Shown here in pieces: positions 31,372-43,600 of a stretch of 64,000 bases of DNA. The stretch lies in contig JASFAU010000020.1 in NCBI GenBank assembly GCA_039704465.1, positions 496,001-560,000 of the forward strand, in the 5' to 3' direction. The first letter of the stretch is position 1. Every line of letters begins with the position of its first letter. Below the pieces are notes generated by a model that was not told where the DNA came from, ran no database searches, and saw only the letters and a list, made by a program, of their open reading frames with translations. The translations under genes were made by a program, and so were the position numbers. The stretch is from Plasmodiophora brassicae (Eukaryota > Endomyxa > Phytomyxea > Plasmodiophorida > Plasmodiophoridae).

Positions 31372-33753
31372 TCAGGCGCGGTCGTGCTGGTGCAGGCAGT
31401 AGGCGAGCAGGCGCGATCGCTGCCGGTCGATCAGGGCGCGGTGCTCGTTGTCGCTGACCGCCTCGTACGTGGACGACCGCTCCTTGTTGCACTCAAGGTG
31501 GACCAGCGTGGCCAGTGACCAGATGGCGCGCATGACCTCGAAGTCCACAACGGGCGCCGCCTGCACCCTGTCGTCGTCGCCCGGTTTCTGGCGCCGCCGC
31601 TGTTGCCGCAGCAGCAGCAGCAGGTCGTCGTCGTCGTCACCGACAGGTGCGGGGCGCCGCTCCCGCGTCAGGGCGTGGCAGCGCTGGCGATAACAGATCC
31701 ACAGCTGTCGGCGACGCATGCACACGCCAACGGTCAGCATCGTCGTCGGCACATTGCGTTTGCAGCGCGATACGTCGCCATACCGTTGCGATGACGATGG
31801 GCAGGGCGAGTGACACGGCCAGGAGCAGCGTGTCGCCATGGAACGACGGCCGGGACCGATCGCAGCGCGCGACGCCGGCCTGGCCGGGGCGCGTAAAGTA
31901 CGCGTCGACGAGGCGCCTGTAGGCCAGCAGCTCCCGAGCGCTCAGGACGGCCCGGTTCACTGCCGGGCAGGCGCGACGGTTAGCAAGGCGGGAAGGGCAG
32001 AGGCAGCCCGGGTATAAGGTCGACCCACCTCGCTCGCGAAACTGGTACTGCCCGGGGTCGTCCTTCTCCCGGAACAGGAACCCGTCTGAACCAAGCACAG
32101 ACGAACAAAGGTTAGCTGTCAGGATGTGGCAGCGGCGCGCCGCCCAATCAAGTGTACATGACAGTGCGGCCAGAGCCGGATGGACGACGACCGACTGGCA
32201 GTCGAGCGGACCCAGCAGGTAATGGTGCTGCAGGATGGGCACTGCGACCCGGGCACAAACGCATATAGTCAGACGGGCGTGCATCTGCTCAGACGCCATC
32301 ATCGCTCTATAACCGACAATCGTATAGCAGGGCGTCCACCTGCCCGTCATTATACCCGGCCACCATGTCCTGCACGGTGTAGTACCGGTACACCTGGGCC
32401 TGGACGGCTTCCAAGTCGAGGAACCTACACATGACGTCATGTCAGGGTCGCACGAACGGATCAGCATCCGTCGCCTGGCGGATGGATGGAGAGACGGAGC
32501 GAAAGAGGTGATCGTACCGTTCGGAGGTCGACTGCATCACGGTCCCGATGCGCCTGCCCCGGAGATCGGCCAGCGACGTGACGGTCGTGGACCGGACGAT
32601 GCTCAGGACGACCGTTGTCAGGTACGCGGTCACGGACGCAAACACCTGCGAACCAGGCGGATGAGGCGCGGGCCGGAAGCGCGGTGGCGCGATGCCCGGC
32701 CACGTATGACGTACCAACATGGACGCCAGCGTCAGACCAATGCTCAGGGATCGGGTCACACATCGCCGGGGCGCATATCGGTTCCGTTGGATGCAGCTGA
32801 CGACAATCCACTGGAACGCCTGCAGGACGCCTGTCGTTCGCGCGTGATTGGCATGCACAAGGTACAGAGCGCGCGGTCCCGACCCCGAATCGGGTTCGAC
32901 GAGAAGAACGTCGGCGTGCCGTCCGTCGGGCCCGTTGCGCTTTCGATCGCCCAGAGGATCAGCGCAAGGGCGAATAGAATCTCGACAACGAACAGGGCAA
33001 TGAGCACGTTCCGCCAGGTCATCCCGCTGGCGGCCCAGGCCCACAAGGCGGCCGAGGGGCCGCGATCAGCGCGAGCCAGAAGATGCAGACCGCTCTCGAA
33101 GTAGCTGCGACACGCTGGTGTTAGCGGGACAGGCAGCGCTCGGTCGGCGGCGGGACACTGCATGCCTGAGCGAGAAGTCGATCACCTCCTCCCGGCTCTT
33201 CGTTATCGACACAGCGCCCTGCACCGCACCCGGCAGGCAATCAGTGAGGAAGCCCATGATGCGCAACGGCCGGCACAGACCATCCCCACGTCGGCCGTCC
33301 CGTTGCGAACCGCTTCGATAACCTGGCGCATCGTTAGAGCAACGGACGACGGCGGGCGTGTGTGTCATGCGGCGGGGGCGAACATCCGTAACGTTGCTGA
33401 ACTCGACGTAGACGGTCGTCTCGCTGAGCCTCATCAGGTCCCACACGTCGACCGTGAACCTGAACGGAAGGCACCGAGTGATCAGCGCCATGCTGGAGGG
33501 AACGCCGGAACGGGAGCGACCCGCGCCACGTGTCGCCGTCGTGCGTGTCGGCCCAGGCGAAGGGCGGCGCGCGGTAGACGGCAACGCGCGTCGTCGAATT
33601 CGTCGGAGGCACATGCATGGCGGCGGCCTGCGTCGATCGCCACGACGTGGTCGACGGCTGCCGATGCAGGGCGTACCTTGGCAATGGAGGCACCGCCGCA
33701 CGCGCCCCCATCAACAGCAGGGTCATCACGCCGATCCACGCCGGAACCGTCAT
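31372..33753 (-). CDS. Ionotropic glutamate receptor-like ligand-gated channel
   Basis: Twelve exons: 33753-33521, 33492-33393, 33322-33281, 33218-33166, 33104-32884, 32830-32715, 32645-32518, 32424-32318, 32241-32158, 32085-32029, 31959-31784, 31704-31372; 549 aa. Signal peptide (1-20), ligand lobe S1 (RVAVYRAPPF; SITKSREEVIDFS keeps the Thr and ligand-binding Arg of GluA2), TM1 (about 173-198), pore (LQAFQWIVVSC), TM3 (VFASVTAYLTTVVLS, cf. SYTANLAAFLT), lobe S2 (LADLRGRRIG, STSERFL, DGQVDALLYD), TM4 ending at residue 439, and a charged cytoplasmic tail. No amino-terminal LIVBP domain, so it is a minimal receptor. Intron 4 uses a GC donor. A 28-bp gap at 33,493-33,520 must be spliced or is an indel. 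Confidence 0.85.
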
Positions 33754-33867
33754 CGTGCCAGATGAACGTTCCGTGCGTGCGGCCGCGCGTTTTGGCGCGT
33801 GACAACCAACTCACAAGTGTACGTATGGGACGGAGATGGACGGTAGGCCAGGCAAACCCCCTAATCA

Positions 33868-33933
33868 GAGGTAACCGAAACCGAGGCGCCTGCCTGAAAA
33901 GCGCGAAACACAAATAAACTAAACTAAACTAAA
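33868..33933 (+). mobile_element. 66-bp 5'-truncated LINE insertion
   Basis: It carries only the last bases of the LINE (CCGAGGCGCCTGCCTGAAAA, AAACACAAA and the TAAAC tail). It is flanked by a 7-bp duplication CTAATCA (33,861-33,867 and 33,934-33,940), a typical outcome of target-primed reverse transcription. Confidence 0.85.
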
Positions 33934-33940
33934 CTAATCA

Positions 33941-34531
33941 TAGGTTTTAACCCGCAGCGACGCCTCAAGGACCGAATAGGGCTTACGCGCAATGAATCTG
34001 ATGAGAGTTTGGCCATTGGTGGTTGTTATGTTGGTTATGGCCCGTGCGCGCTCGAGGTTGAGTACTGTACGACGCCGGCATTCGTGGGCAGGTGCCGCAG
34101 CGTCGGCCTGACTCGCTTCGTTGACGTCCCCAGGTCGTCAGGAGATTCATGTCAGTCGAACGCGTAGATGTGTCAATCTCTCGGAACCTTGGCACACCTC
34201 GTTGGAACGGGGTGCAGATGCTGGCCTCGAACGCAATACGACAGCGCCACCATGCGCCTGAGCTACCATTCGTGCCCTGGGTCGAACCGGAAATAGAGAC
34301 CGCATCGCCTACCGCATTGCAATCGATAAATGTCCAGTGTCGCCCTCTGTCAGCAGCCTGTGGGTACCTCCTCATCAAGCACGCTGAGCATCCTTTGCCG
34401 AAACTTGATCAACATCACTCGCGGGAGGTTCACGATTCGTGTTTATTTATCGGAACCCAACGTTGGCAAACGAATGCACGCGGATGCAGAGGATACGAGG
34501 ACGGGAGTAGCAGGGCACGGTCTTTGATGTT
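33941..34531. other. Intergenic, nothing recognised
   Basis: Open frames here have no domain or codon pattern that stands out. Likely 3' flank of the cysteine-rich gene. Confidence 0.4.
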
Positions 34532-37241
34532 TCATGTGGGCATCGCTCCGATGATGATGATGACCAGAACGCAGACGATGAAGTTGGCCGGGGGCCTGAT
34601 CATTCCAGCACCAGCGGTCACGGGCTGCGGCTGTTGCTGCTGCTGGCCACCTTTGCTTTTAGCATTCGACACCACCGCTTTCTGTCCGATGGAGAAGTCC
34701 TGTTGATCCCATCCGCTCGTCTGCAGCGTCAACATCCCAGCGGCACTCATCGCCTCGATGTGCGGCAGATCATTCGCGTAGCGCTGCGATGCGATGTAGG
34801 CGGACACGGAGAACGATGTCCCGGACGTCCACGCGCACGTGACGTTCTTTGGAATCGTATGGAACCATACGGCTGCATAGTTTTGCACACTGGAGCACGT
34901 ACGTGTCTGAGCTTCGGTGGATGCCGGCGGGATCACGTTCGACAGCGTCAACGTGAACTCGATGGTGGCAGGCGGTGGGAACGGAGAACATGGATCCGGG
35001 ATCTTAATCCCGCACATTGACTCCAGCATTGCTGCCTCGGATGCGAGTGGCGACATGGGGTCGCGAACCAACGACCCCAAACAACATGACGATGATAACT
35101 GGCTGGCACAGGCCGGCGTGCATGACCCGGGAACGTTGGGGTCCAACCTCTGACATGCGGAAAGCCCGGTAGCGAGAATATCGACGCAGTACTTGCCGTT
35201 GGAGATCTAGGGACGCCCACAACGCTTTCGCGTAAGAAACCTGAACGAAGCCAAGTTGAGACGACACCTCTTACCTGGCAGTAGCCATCGAAAATTGGCG
35301 GTCCACAGCTGGAACAATAATAACTGAAGTTTGGGCTGCTGGGGCTGTCGGACTGAATGGTCTGCTGGCTGATGTACTCGTTCTGGTAGCCGGTGATACA
35401 CCTGGCAGTGCGGGGCGTGACCATTAGGACCGCTCGACAAAGAAGACCACAATCACGTATGATTACCAGTCGTGTGGAGCGGCCTCGTTCTTGTCGCACG
35501 TCCTGAATGGGTTATAGCCCATTGGAAACACCTGATCATTGTACGAATGAAGAATGCTGTACACGCCTTCGTTGATAGCGTCTTCATAGAGTGCCGCGGT
35601 GGAGCACGAATCGCTGCATATCGACTGGACAGTTGCAGCGGGAATACTCATTGGCAATGGCAAACTATCAAGCAACGTTCCATAGTTTCTCAGTTCGATG
35701 ACATTGCCAGCACAGGTCCGGCAGGTCCTCTGAGCACAGGTCCATCAGACAGAGACCCCTGAGTTCACAATTTTAAGCACTTCGTACCAGCAGTGTCTGA
35801 GCCATGCCGAAATATGACTGGACTGTAAAGGCCGTCAATAGGTCGTTTGGGGAGCAAGCGCTCTGGAGGTTGGCGATGCGCGACAGAAAGGTGGTCGCGC
35901 ACGTTGTTCCGCAGAAAGACGAATCCGACACCTGCAGGCTGCAGTTGAAGACACTTTTCTGGACCGCCGCCAAAGCCGTTTGGCATGTCGAGCACGTGAT
36001 GCCCGTACTCTGCGCCATGTACATGTACTGGCTCGTCATTCCCGTTACCTCCTGCTCTGCCCAAAATGATGGCTGGCCGGCACAAGCTTGTTGAATGTGA
36101 TCGATTGCGGCTAGCGCGAGCAACTGACAGCTGCCTGATCCCGAACAGAACGTCGCCTGGTCTCGGGACGAACACGCCGGGAAACCCCATAATGAATACC
36201 CAGACTGGGCATTGGAACAGGCTTGCTGCGGCCCGGTTTCAGACGCGCATGACTGCACTGACGTTAGCAATTGACCCTTCCGAACCATATAGTGGTGCCG
36301 TCGGACGGACCTGTGCATTTGGCAGATAGACGCTGTTCCGGTACGCGTTGTTGACCTGTGCGGCACAGGCCGAGTCGATGCTGGCCTGAAGAGTGCCGCT
36401 AGCCGCTAGGCATGATCCGCAGCGGACCGTCGCATTGTAATGAGTGAAAGCAGCAGAGCAGGCAGGCGACGTTATCGCCGCATCGACAGCCGCTCCACAG
36501 GTCGTGCACCGGTCCTGATGCATTGCTAACCGGTCAGGTGGTCGGTATGAGGCGCCAGGTCTCTACCCATTACCGATATCAGTTGAGCCTGCTTCAGGGT
36601 CGATACGGCGCGGGTATCTGCAATGCCGCTGCAGGCAGTGTGAATAGAGGCGATGGCGTTTGTAGCGTTGCCAACACAGGCAGGTGAGCAAGCGTCGGAA
36701 CGGGACTGTCTCGGTCCACAAGACGTCATCTGGTTCGACGCAGCCTGCACCGCCTTGCCGCAGGTTGAGCACGATTCAACGATCGCGCTCAGCTTCTGCT
36801 CGATTGTGATCAGACTTGAAGGTCCAGTGTAACTGATGCAAGCGGTCGCCACGTTGGCCTGCTGCTGCAGGACGCTGTCTAAACAGGTGGTGCAGAGCGT
36901 TGACGACGTTGGGCTGCAAGATGCCGAAGACACTAATTGGAGCGCCGACGAGGTGGCTGAAGCGCAGGGGCTCTGTAGCAGGTGTCCGATTAGTCGTAGG
37001 GTCGCGTCGTATGCATATGATGAGTGCCGACCGGCTGCGGTGTGTTCTGGAGCAGGCGACGATTCACCCCAGCAGGGATTGGATCAGTGGACGATTCGTC
37101 TGGACGATCGCGATATGGTCCGGGGGCTGGGACCAGTGGCCCGCCTTGACCTCGGATGACGTCGAAGAGCGTCGGTGCAGCGACCGCACTTCCAACCACG
37201 ACGACAGCAACGGCCACGCTCAACACTTTAACGGTCATCAT
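34532..37241 (-). CDS. Large cysteine-rich surface protein with signal peptide and C-terminal anchor
   Basis: Seven exons: 37241-37032, 36972-36574, 36514-36311, 36252-35788, 35729-35467, 35401-35275, 35149-34532; introns 58-65 bp except the last (125 bp). The product is 761 aa. A signal peptide (VLSVAVAVVVVGSAVAA) is followed by many 40-60 residue modules with CxxC and a distal Cys: CTTCLDSVLQQQANVATAC, CSTCGKAVQ, CTTCGAAVD, CGSCLAA, CSTCQTALAAV, CRTCAGN, CSSCGPP. A beta-rich region (IEFTLTLSNVIPPAS) precedes a Gln run and a terminal hydrophobic helix (FIVCVLVIIIIGAM). It fits an extracellular, membrane-anchored protein. No family is recognised. Codon use is less GC-rich than neighbours. Confidence 0.78.
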
Positions 37242-37269
37242 TGACGGCAGCCGATTAGCAATGCGGACG

Positions 37270-37542
37270 AAGCGACCTAAATATCGGGTAGGGTCGAAGA
37301 GGTCGACGCGGACGTCGCGGGGTCGTAATGCACCACCTTGCACATAGCCATGTGGGCCAAGCGACCTTAATATCGGGTACGGTCGCAAAGGACTAATATG
37401 TGTACGTTGGATCGCAATGCACCTTTGCACACGTCAAATAGCGACGTGGACCAAGCGACCTTAGAGCATCTCCAAGTACGGTCGGAGACGTCTACGCGGA
37501 CGTAGCGGGGTCGTAATGCATCCTTGCCTACACCGATCCGTG
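37270..37542. repeat. Three degenerate tandem repeats of about 91 bp upstream of the surface-protein gene
   Basis: Units start AAGCGACCT at 37,270, 37,359 and 37,453 and share TACGGTCG, GGGGTCGTAATGCA and TTGCACA-type blocks. They lie 30-300 bp before the start codon, so they could be regulatory. Confidence 0.7.
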
Positions 37543-37851
37543 GCCACCACCATACACAATGAAGGCCATGACGACGATGAAGGCGACGAGAACGCCAGAC
37601 GTACCGATTAATGCAGCGCCGAAGGAACTGGCGCCTGAATGGGTGTGACGCCAGTGACGAGGGGATCGTCTTCGCCGACGCTGACGTTGAACAACCTGTA
37701 CCCGGTTTGGGCGACTGAAATTTCTGTCACCCCGTCTGCCGCGTACTCGCCCCTCCGTTTCAGCATGCTGGTGCTGAAGCCGGCCTCGCTCACGCCATGC
37801 CTGGTGCACGAACAGACCGCAAGTCGCCGTGCCTTGGCAGACGACCATCAC
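37528..37851 (-). pseudogene. Small membrane-protein remnant
   Basis: One frame reads MSEAGFSTSMLKRRGEYAAD (from 37,793). A second frame ends in a single hydrophobic helix (GVLVAFIVVMAFIVYGGG) with a stop at 37,528. No GT-AG intron joins them in phase, so this is either frameshifted or not a gene. Confidence 0.25.
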
Positions 37852-38404
37852 CGCATTGTCGTTGTCAGTGGCGCGTGTGCTCGCCGCCAGTCAATCTCCG
37901 TCACCAAAGTGGCCTTGGCAGGTGTGTCCCTGGGACAGTCCATTGCGCCGTTCCTCAAGTGCTGTGCGTATCCGATCGTCGCCCGGACACGGGTTGGTCG
38001 TCTTGTGCCGCGCGCAAATTGGCACCCTGATCCCGGAACGCAATACAGTCAGCGCACAGGCCAATGTATACCGATGCACGTCGTGTTACGCGCTCCTGAG
38101 GATCGCCCCCGATGCCCACATTGCCACTCAGCAACCTGTGCCTGGAGGCGCGCGTGACGTGCGTGTCCGCGCCGAGGCGACACAGCGTCAACGGCGATCG
38201 TGCGCAAACGACGAATGCGTCAGTGTCGCGCGTGGCCCGGGCTGTCTTGGGGCGGGCCCGCTGCTGAGGGTCCTTGTTGAGGTGTCGCCTATGACGGGAT
38301 GCCCCGTCAGATAGGTACGCGCGGCACCAGGGTGACCTCATCCCGTCTACCTCGCGATCTCGTCCGTTAATCATCGGGACGGGACATCCGCGACGACTAC
38401 GACG
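37852..38404. other. Intergenic, nothing recognised
   Basis: Promoter region of the Amt-RGS gene. No motif stands out. Confidence 0.4.
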
Positions 38405-40531
38405 ATGACGGACCAGGTCGCCTCGTCCCTGGACACGTCGTGGGTGCTGCAGAACGCCGTCATGGTCCTGACGATGCAGGCCGGGTCGACGTTCCTGCAG
38501 GTCGGCCTGACGCGGACCAAGTTCGTCGGCATCACCATCCTGAAGAACATGACCTGCATGGCCGTCATGGTCATCACGTTCGGCATCGCCGGGTACGCGT
38601 TCGCGTTCGGAAGCGGGTCGTCGACCGGGGCGACCACGTTCGTCGGCCTGCGGTACTTTGGCCTGGACGGCGTCCCCAGTTCCATGTACGGACACGCCTT
38701 CTTCCACATGGCGCTGGCCGTCACCGCCATGACGATCGTCGCCGCCGGCTGCTGTGAGCGGATCTTCTGCAAGCCGTACCTGATCTACGCCGCCGTCTTC
38801 GGCACCATCATCTACCCACCTGTCGCCCAGTCAGTACAGGCACGCCGCTCGGCGAATGTTCGTTCCTGGGGACTCACCGCGCGCGCCCGTGTTTGTGCTG
38901 ACAGCGCCGTCTGGTCCGCCGAGGGGTTCCTGTCGGCGTCGAACCCGTCGCCAGCGCTGCCGGTCGGCGCCATGGACTTTGCCGGCGCCGGCGTCGTTCA
39001 CCTGTGCGCCGGCGTCGCCGCCCTGACCTCCTGCCTGATATGCGGCCCGCGCGACGGGTTCCTCGACGAGAACGGCCACGCCAAGAGGACGACGACGACC
39101 AGTTACGCCAACGCGGGCATCGGTTCGCGACCCGGGCGGCCTGTCGCGCGCGCGCGTCATCCGAACTGACCGATGACAAACAGGGTGCATCCTGCTGTGG
39201 ATCGGGTTCTTCGCGTTCAACTGCGGGTCCACGAACGGGATCTCGACGCCGACGCAGGAGGACCAGGCCGGGCGGATCGCCCTGACGACCAGCGGGGCAT
39301 CGGCAGGTGAGCTCGCGCTCGTTGTAGACGTCGTCACCTCGCAGCCTGACGTGTGCGACGCGCGTTCCAGGGGCGGTGCTCGCCTCGGTCTGCATCGACC
39401 AGGTGCGCTCCGGCCAGATGGACATCATGAAGTGCATGAGGAGCTGCCTGGCCGCCCTGGTGGCCATCGCCAGCAGCTGCCACTCGGTGGAACCCTGGGC
39501 GTCCTGCTTGATCGGGGCGGGCGCCGGCGTCGTCGCCGACGCCCTCGACAGCGCCCTGCTGCGGTTCAAGGTCGACGACCCGATCGGCATCGTTCCCGTG
39601 CATCTCGGCGGCGGGCTCTGGGGCCTGCTCGCCGCTGGCATCTTTGCCCATCGCTACGGTCCGTATCTATGGGCGGGCCGCCATCTGTATCCACCGCCCG
39701 CTGACGTCGTCGTCGTCGTCGTCGTCGACAGGGACCGGCGTGATCTACGGCGATGGGCGCCTGCTGCTGTCGCAGGTCGTGGCGATCCTGTTCGAGACGG
39801 CGTGGGCCGGGGCGCTGTCGTTCGCGACGTTCCGCCTGATCGACCGGTACCTGGGCCTGAACGAGAGCGTCGCCAAGGGCGTCGAGACGTTCGGCGAGCT
39901 GGACGTCGAGCAGGCGCGCATGCTGAACGTCGACCACGCCATGCTGGCCAACCAGGGCGTGCGCATGATGGTGACGGACCCGAAGCAGGCGGCGCTGCTG
40001 TCCCGGTTCGTCCAGCACTGCCGCAAGGAGTACTGCGACGAGCAGGTCGCGTTCCTGATCGAGGCGCAGCGCGACCTAGCGTACGCGCGCAGCGTCGCCC
40101 CCGACGACCTGCCCGCCCGCACGCCCGACCTGCTGGCGCGCAAGGCGGCCCTGTTCCGCGAGTTCATCCGCAAGGGCGGCACGCGGCAGATCAACATCAA
40201 CGCCAAGCTGCACGACGTCATCCAGGAGCGCCTGGGCGACCCCGAGTTCGACACGATCGCCATGGCCATGGAGGAGATCTTCGCCATGCTGCAGAACGGG
40301 CCGTTCGCCCGGTTCTGGGTCCTCGAGCAGGCCCGCATTCACCAGCGGCGGATGGCGAGGCGCGGCGCGCGCAAGGTCGCCCCCGGCGGCGCCGGCGCCG
40401 ACTCCGACTCCACCGACGCCGGCGCCGGCCGCGCGACAACGCCCAGCAACCGGAAACGCGGCAGCGCCTACAACGTATCCGGGCAGCGCGAGCCGACCGC
40501 CAGCAGCACCGACCAGCAGCCGGAACCGTAA
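38405..40531 (+). CDS. Ammonium transporter fused to an RGS domain
   Basis: Five exons (38405-38829, 38905-39122, 39184-39306, 39371-39658, 39732-40531) encode 617 aa. Residues 1-390 are an AMT1-type channel: TSWVLQNAVMVLTMQAG, HAFFHMALAVTAMTIVAAG, MDFAGAGVVHLCAG with the first pore His, and DDPIGIVPVHLGGGLWG with the second. Residues about 430-550 are an RGS fold: KQAALLSRFVQHCRKEYCDE, LFREFIRKGGTRQININ, FARFW. The last membrane helix and the whole RGS lie in one uninterrupted exon, so the fusion does not depend on a splice call. RGS domains speed GTP hydrolysis by G-alpha. The tail (550-617) is low complexity. Confidence 0.9.
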
Positions 40532-40656
40532 GATAAACAGGAGATGGCACCCGCGGGCGGCCCATCATCCGCTATACCAGGGCCTGTCACACACTGGCTC
40601 GGTCCCCGTTGCCTGGCAGGTTCGTCCCAGACGCGGGACCCTCTGCCGTTGTTGCG

Positions 40657-43600
40657 ATGGCGAGCGACGCCGTCGAAGGATCCCGCCGCCGTATCCAGGA
40701 CAACGTGCTCGTCGCCGTGCGCGTGCGCCCATGCAGCGACGACGCGATCGTCAGCGTCACCGGCAACGACCTGTCGCTGGCGACGCCCCGCAGCAACCTG
40801 GGCGGCGGCGGCGGCGGCGCCCGATCGCACTCGTTCGCGTTCGACCGGTGCTACCTGGACGCCACCCAGGCCGACATCTTCGCCGACCTGGGCGAATCCG
40901 TCCTCAGGAACGCCTTTGACGGGTTCAACAGCACCGTCCTGGCCTACGGACAGGTGGGCGCCGCGTTCAACCCATGTATGGACGCGCCGTCTAACGACCA
41001 ACCCGCTGGCTGGGCAGACGGGGTCGGGCAAGTCCTACTGCATGATGGGGACGCCGGACAGCCCGGGCCTGATCCCGAACATCGCCTCCGCCCTGTTCGA
41101 CCGGATCGACCAGGTCGGCGGCGACGACCGGCGCCGAACGTTCCACTGCGAGGCCAGCTACCTGGAGATCTACAACGAGCGCGTGCGCGACCTGCTGGCG
41201 CCGGCCCGGGCCGAGGGCGCCGGCCTGACGGTCAGGGAGCACCCCGTCCATGGGCCGTACGTCGAGGACCTGAGCGTCATCCCTGTACGCGACGCTTGCC
41301 GGGCGGACTCGACGCCACCTGACACGACGACGTGGCCTTGATCCCCCCCACACAGGTGCAGTCGTTCGACGACGTGCAGCGGCTGATCACGCAGGGCAAC
41401 TCGGCGAGGACGGTGGCGGCCACGAGGATGAACGCAGAGTCGTCGCGGTCGCACGCCATCTGTACGTGCCGTACTGGCATCGCCCGCGCCTGTCCCTGAC
41501 GCCCGGACCCTCCCGACAGTCACGATGACGCTGAAGCAGGCGCTGAGCGACCGGACGTCGGGGGCCACCAGCGAGAAGGTCGCGCGGATGCACCTGGTGG
41601 ATCTGGCGGGCAGCGAGCGGCAGGTGAAGACGAAGGCCAAGGGGGCGCACCTCAAAGAGGCATCAGGTCCGGGTCACTAGATTCGTCGGTCGGCACCCAC
41701 CCGCTGACCGTCCCGCAGAGATCAACAAGTCGCTGGTGACGTTGGGGCGCGTCATCTCGGCGCTGGCCGACGCGAGCTCGGCGCCCCGGCGCCCGTCGGC
41801 GTCGTCGCCGCGTGCCGCCCACCCACACATCCCGTTCAGGGACTCGACGCTGACCTGGCTGCTCAAGGGCAGCTTTGGCCTGAGCGGGAACGCGCGCACG
41901 GCGCTGCTCTGCACGATCAGCGCCCGGCCGTCCGACTACGAGGAGACGCTGGGCGCCCTGCGATACGCTGCCCGGGTACGCTGGCTACGTGGGAGATGCT
42001 TCCGGCGCGCGTTCAGTAACCTCATGACATGCTTGGTCGCGCAGGCGAAGAAGATTGTGACGACGGCGGTGTGCAACGAGGATTCGGACGTGAAGGTCGT
42101 CGAGTGCCTGAAGCAGGAGATTGCGGGTACGTTGTGCCGCCCGTAGGGTTGGTGGGTCGCTCAGACGGCGCCGTGTGCGCCCGGCAGACCTGACGGAGCG
42201 GTTGAACCACGCGGAGCGCTGGAGCGCCCAGGAGATTGCGACGCTGACGACGGAGCTGGAGCAGAGCCAGAAGCTGATCGACACGGTCAACATGTCGTGG
42301 GGGGAGAAGCTCGCCAAAGCGGAGTCGATCCGGCAGCGACGCGAGCAGGCGCTGATCAGCGAGGGCATCGCCGTGAAGATGGACCCGGCGCTGCCGTTCC
42401 TGTGCAACCTGGCCGAGGACCCGGCCGTCAGCGAGTGCCTCGTCTACTACCTGAGGCAGGGCGAGACGCGGGTCGGACGGTCGCGGGACCTCGCCGCGCC
42501 CTGCATCGTCCTGCACGACGAGCACGTCCCCGACCTGCTGTGCGTCTTCACGAACATCAACGGGGCCGTCCAGGTGAAGCCGTGGGACGGGGCGCGCGGC
42601 GTCCACGTCAACGGGCAGACCGTCGAGCGCGCCGTCGCGCTGGCGCACGGCGACCGCGTCATCCTCGGCCGGCGCCTGTCGTTTCGGTTCAGCGCGTCGA
42701 TCCAGAGCATCGAGCGCAAGTCGATGCAGCGCTCGCAGGCGAAGATCGACTACGAGTTCGCGCAGGCCGAGCTGAACGCCAGGTCGGTGCGTGTCGCCTG
42801 CGGGCGCGCGCGTGTTTGCCGATGTGCGCGCCTGCTCGGGACAGGTTGTCGAGCGTCATCGAGGACCTGGAGCGGGAGCGGCAGCAGGTCCGACTGCTGC
42901 AGGAGCGCGTGCAGTCCACCGGCGCCGAATACAGCACGGCCGTGGCGCAGCTCGAGACGGAGCGCCTGGCCAAGCTGGAGCTGTCCCGGCAGCTGCAGTT
43001 CGCGGTGCGTAGTGTATTGATACGCCGGACCCGGGCGCCCTGTCACGGACTGACGCGGGAACTGCAAACAGCGCGAGCAGAACTCCGTGCACGAACGTTC
43101 GCTGGAGTCGACCAAGTCGCTGTCGGCCAGCCAGCAGCGGGAACTGCGCGCCGTGCACCAGGAGCTGCAGCTCGAAAAGGCGATGCGCATGGACCTGTCG
43201 AGGACGATCGACGCCATGTCGCAGAGCGTGCAGTCGCCGACGACGACGTGCGCCGCCGCCAGGGCCGACGTCGACGAATGGGTGGGCCGCGTCCTGCGGC
43301 GCGCCATCATGCGACGGCGCCGCGAGTCGTCGACGACCCTGGGCGAACTGCTGGCCAGCGTCGACCAGGCCAACGCCATGGCGCACGCGCTGTCGCACGA
43401 GGTCCTGTTCGACGTCGGCTGCACGTGGCAGGCTGTCGGGATCACGGTAGACGCCGACCATCCGTTCGTGGCTGGGAACGCGTGCTGATTACCGCAGGTC
43501 GTGCCCATCGTCCGCATGCGGCATCGCAGCCGAACGTTCTCGCTGTCCAAGTCGCAATTCAACCTGCTGTTCCTGCACCTGCGCGAGCTCTACTGCGAGG

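Noticed and set aside
35503..35531. 29-bp mini-intron in the cysteine-rich gene
   Set aside because: Removing it would break the frame, and the segment reads well as coding.
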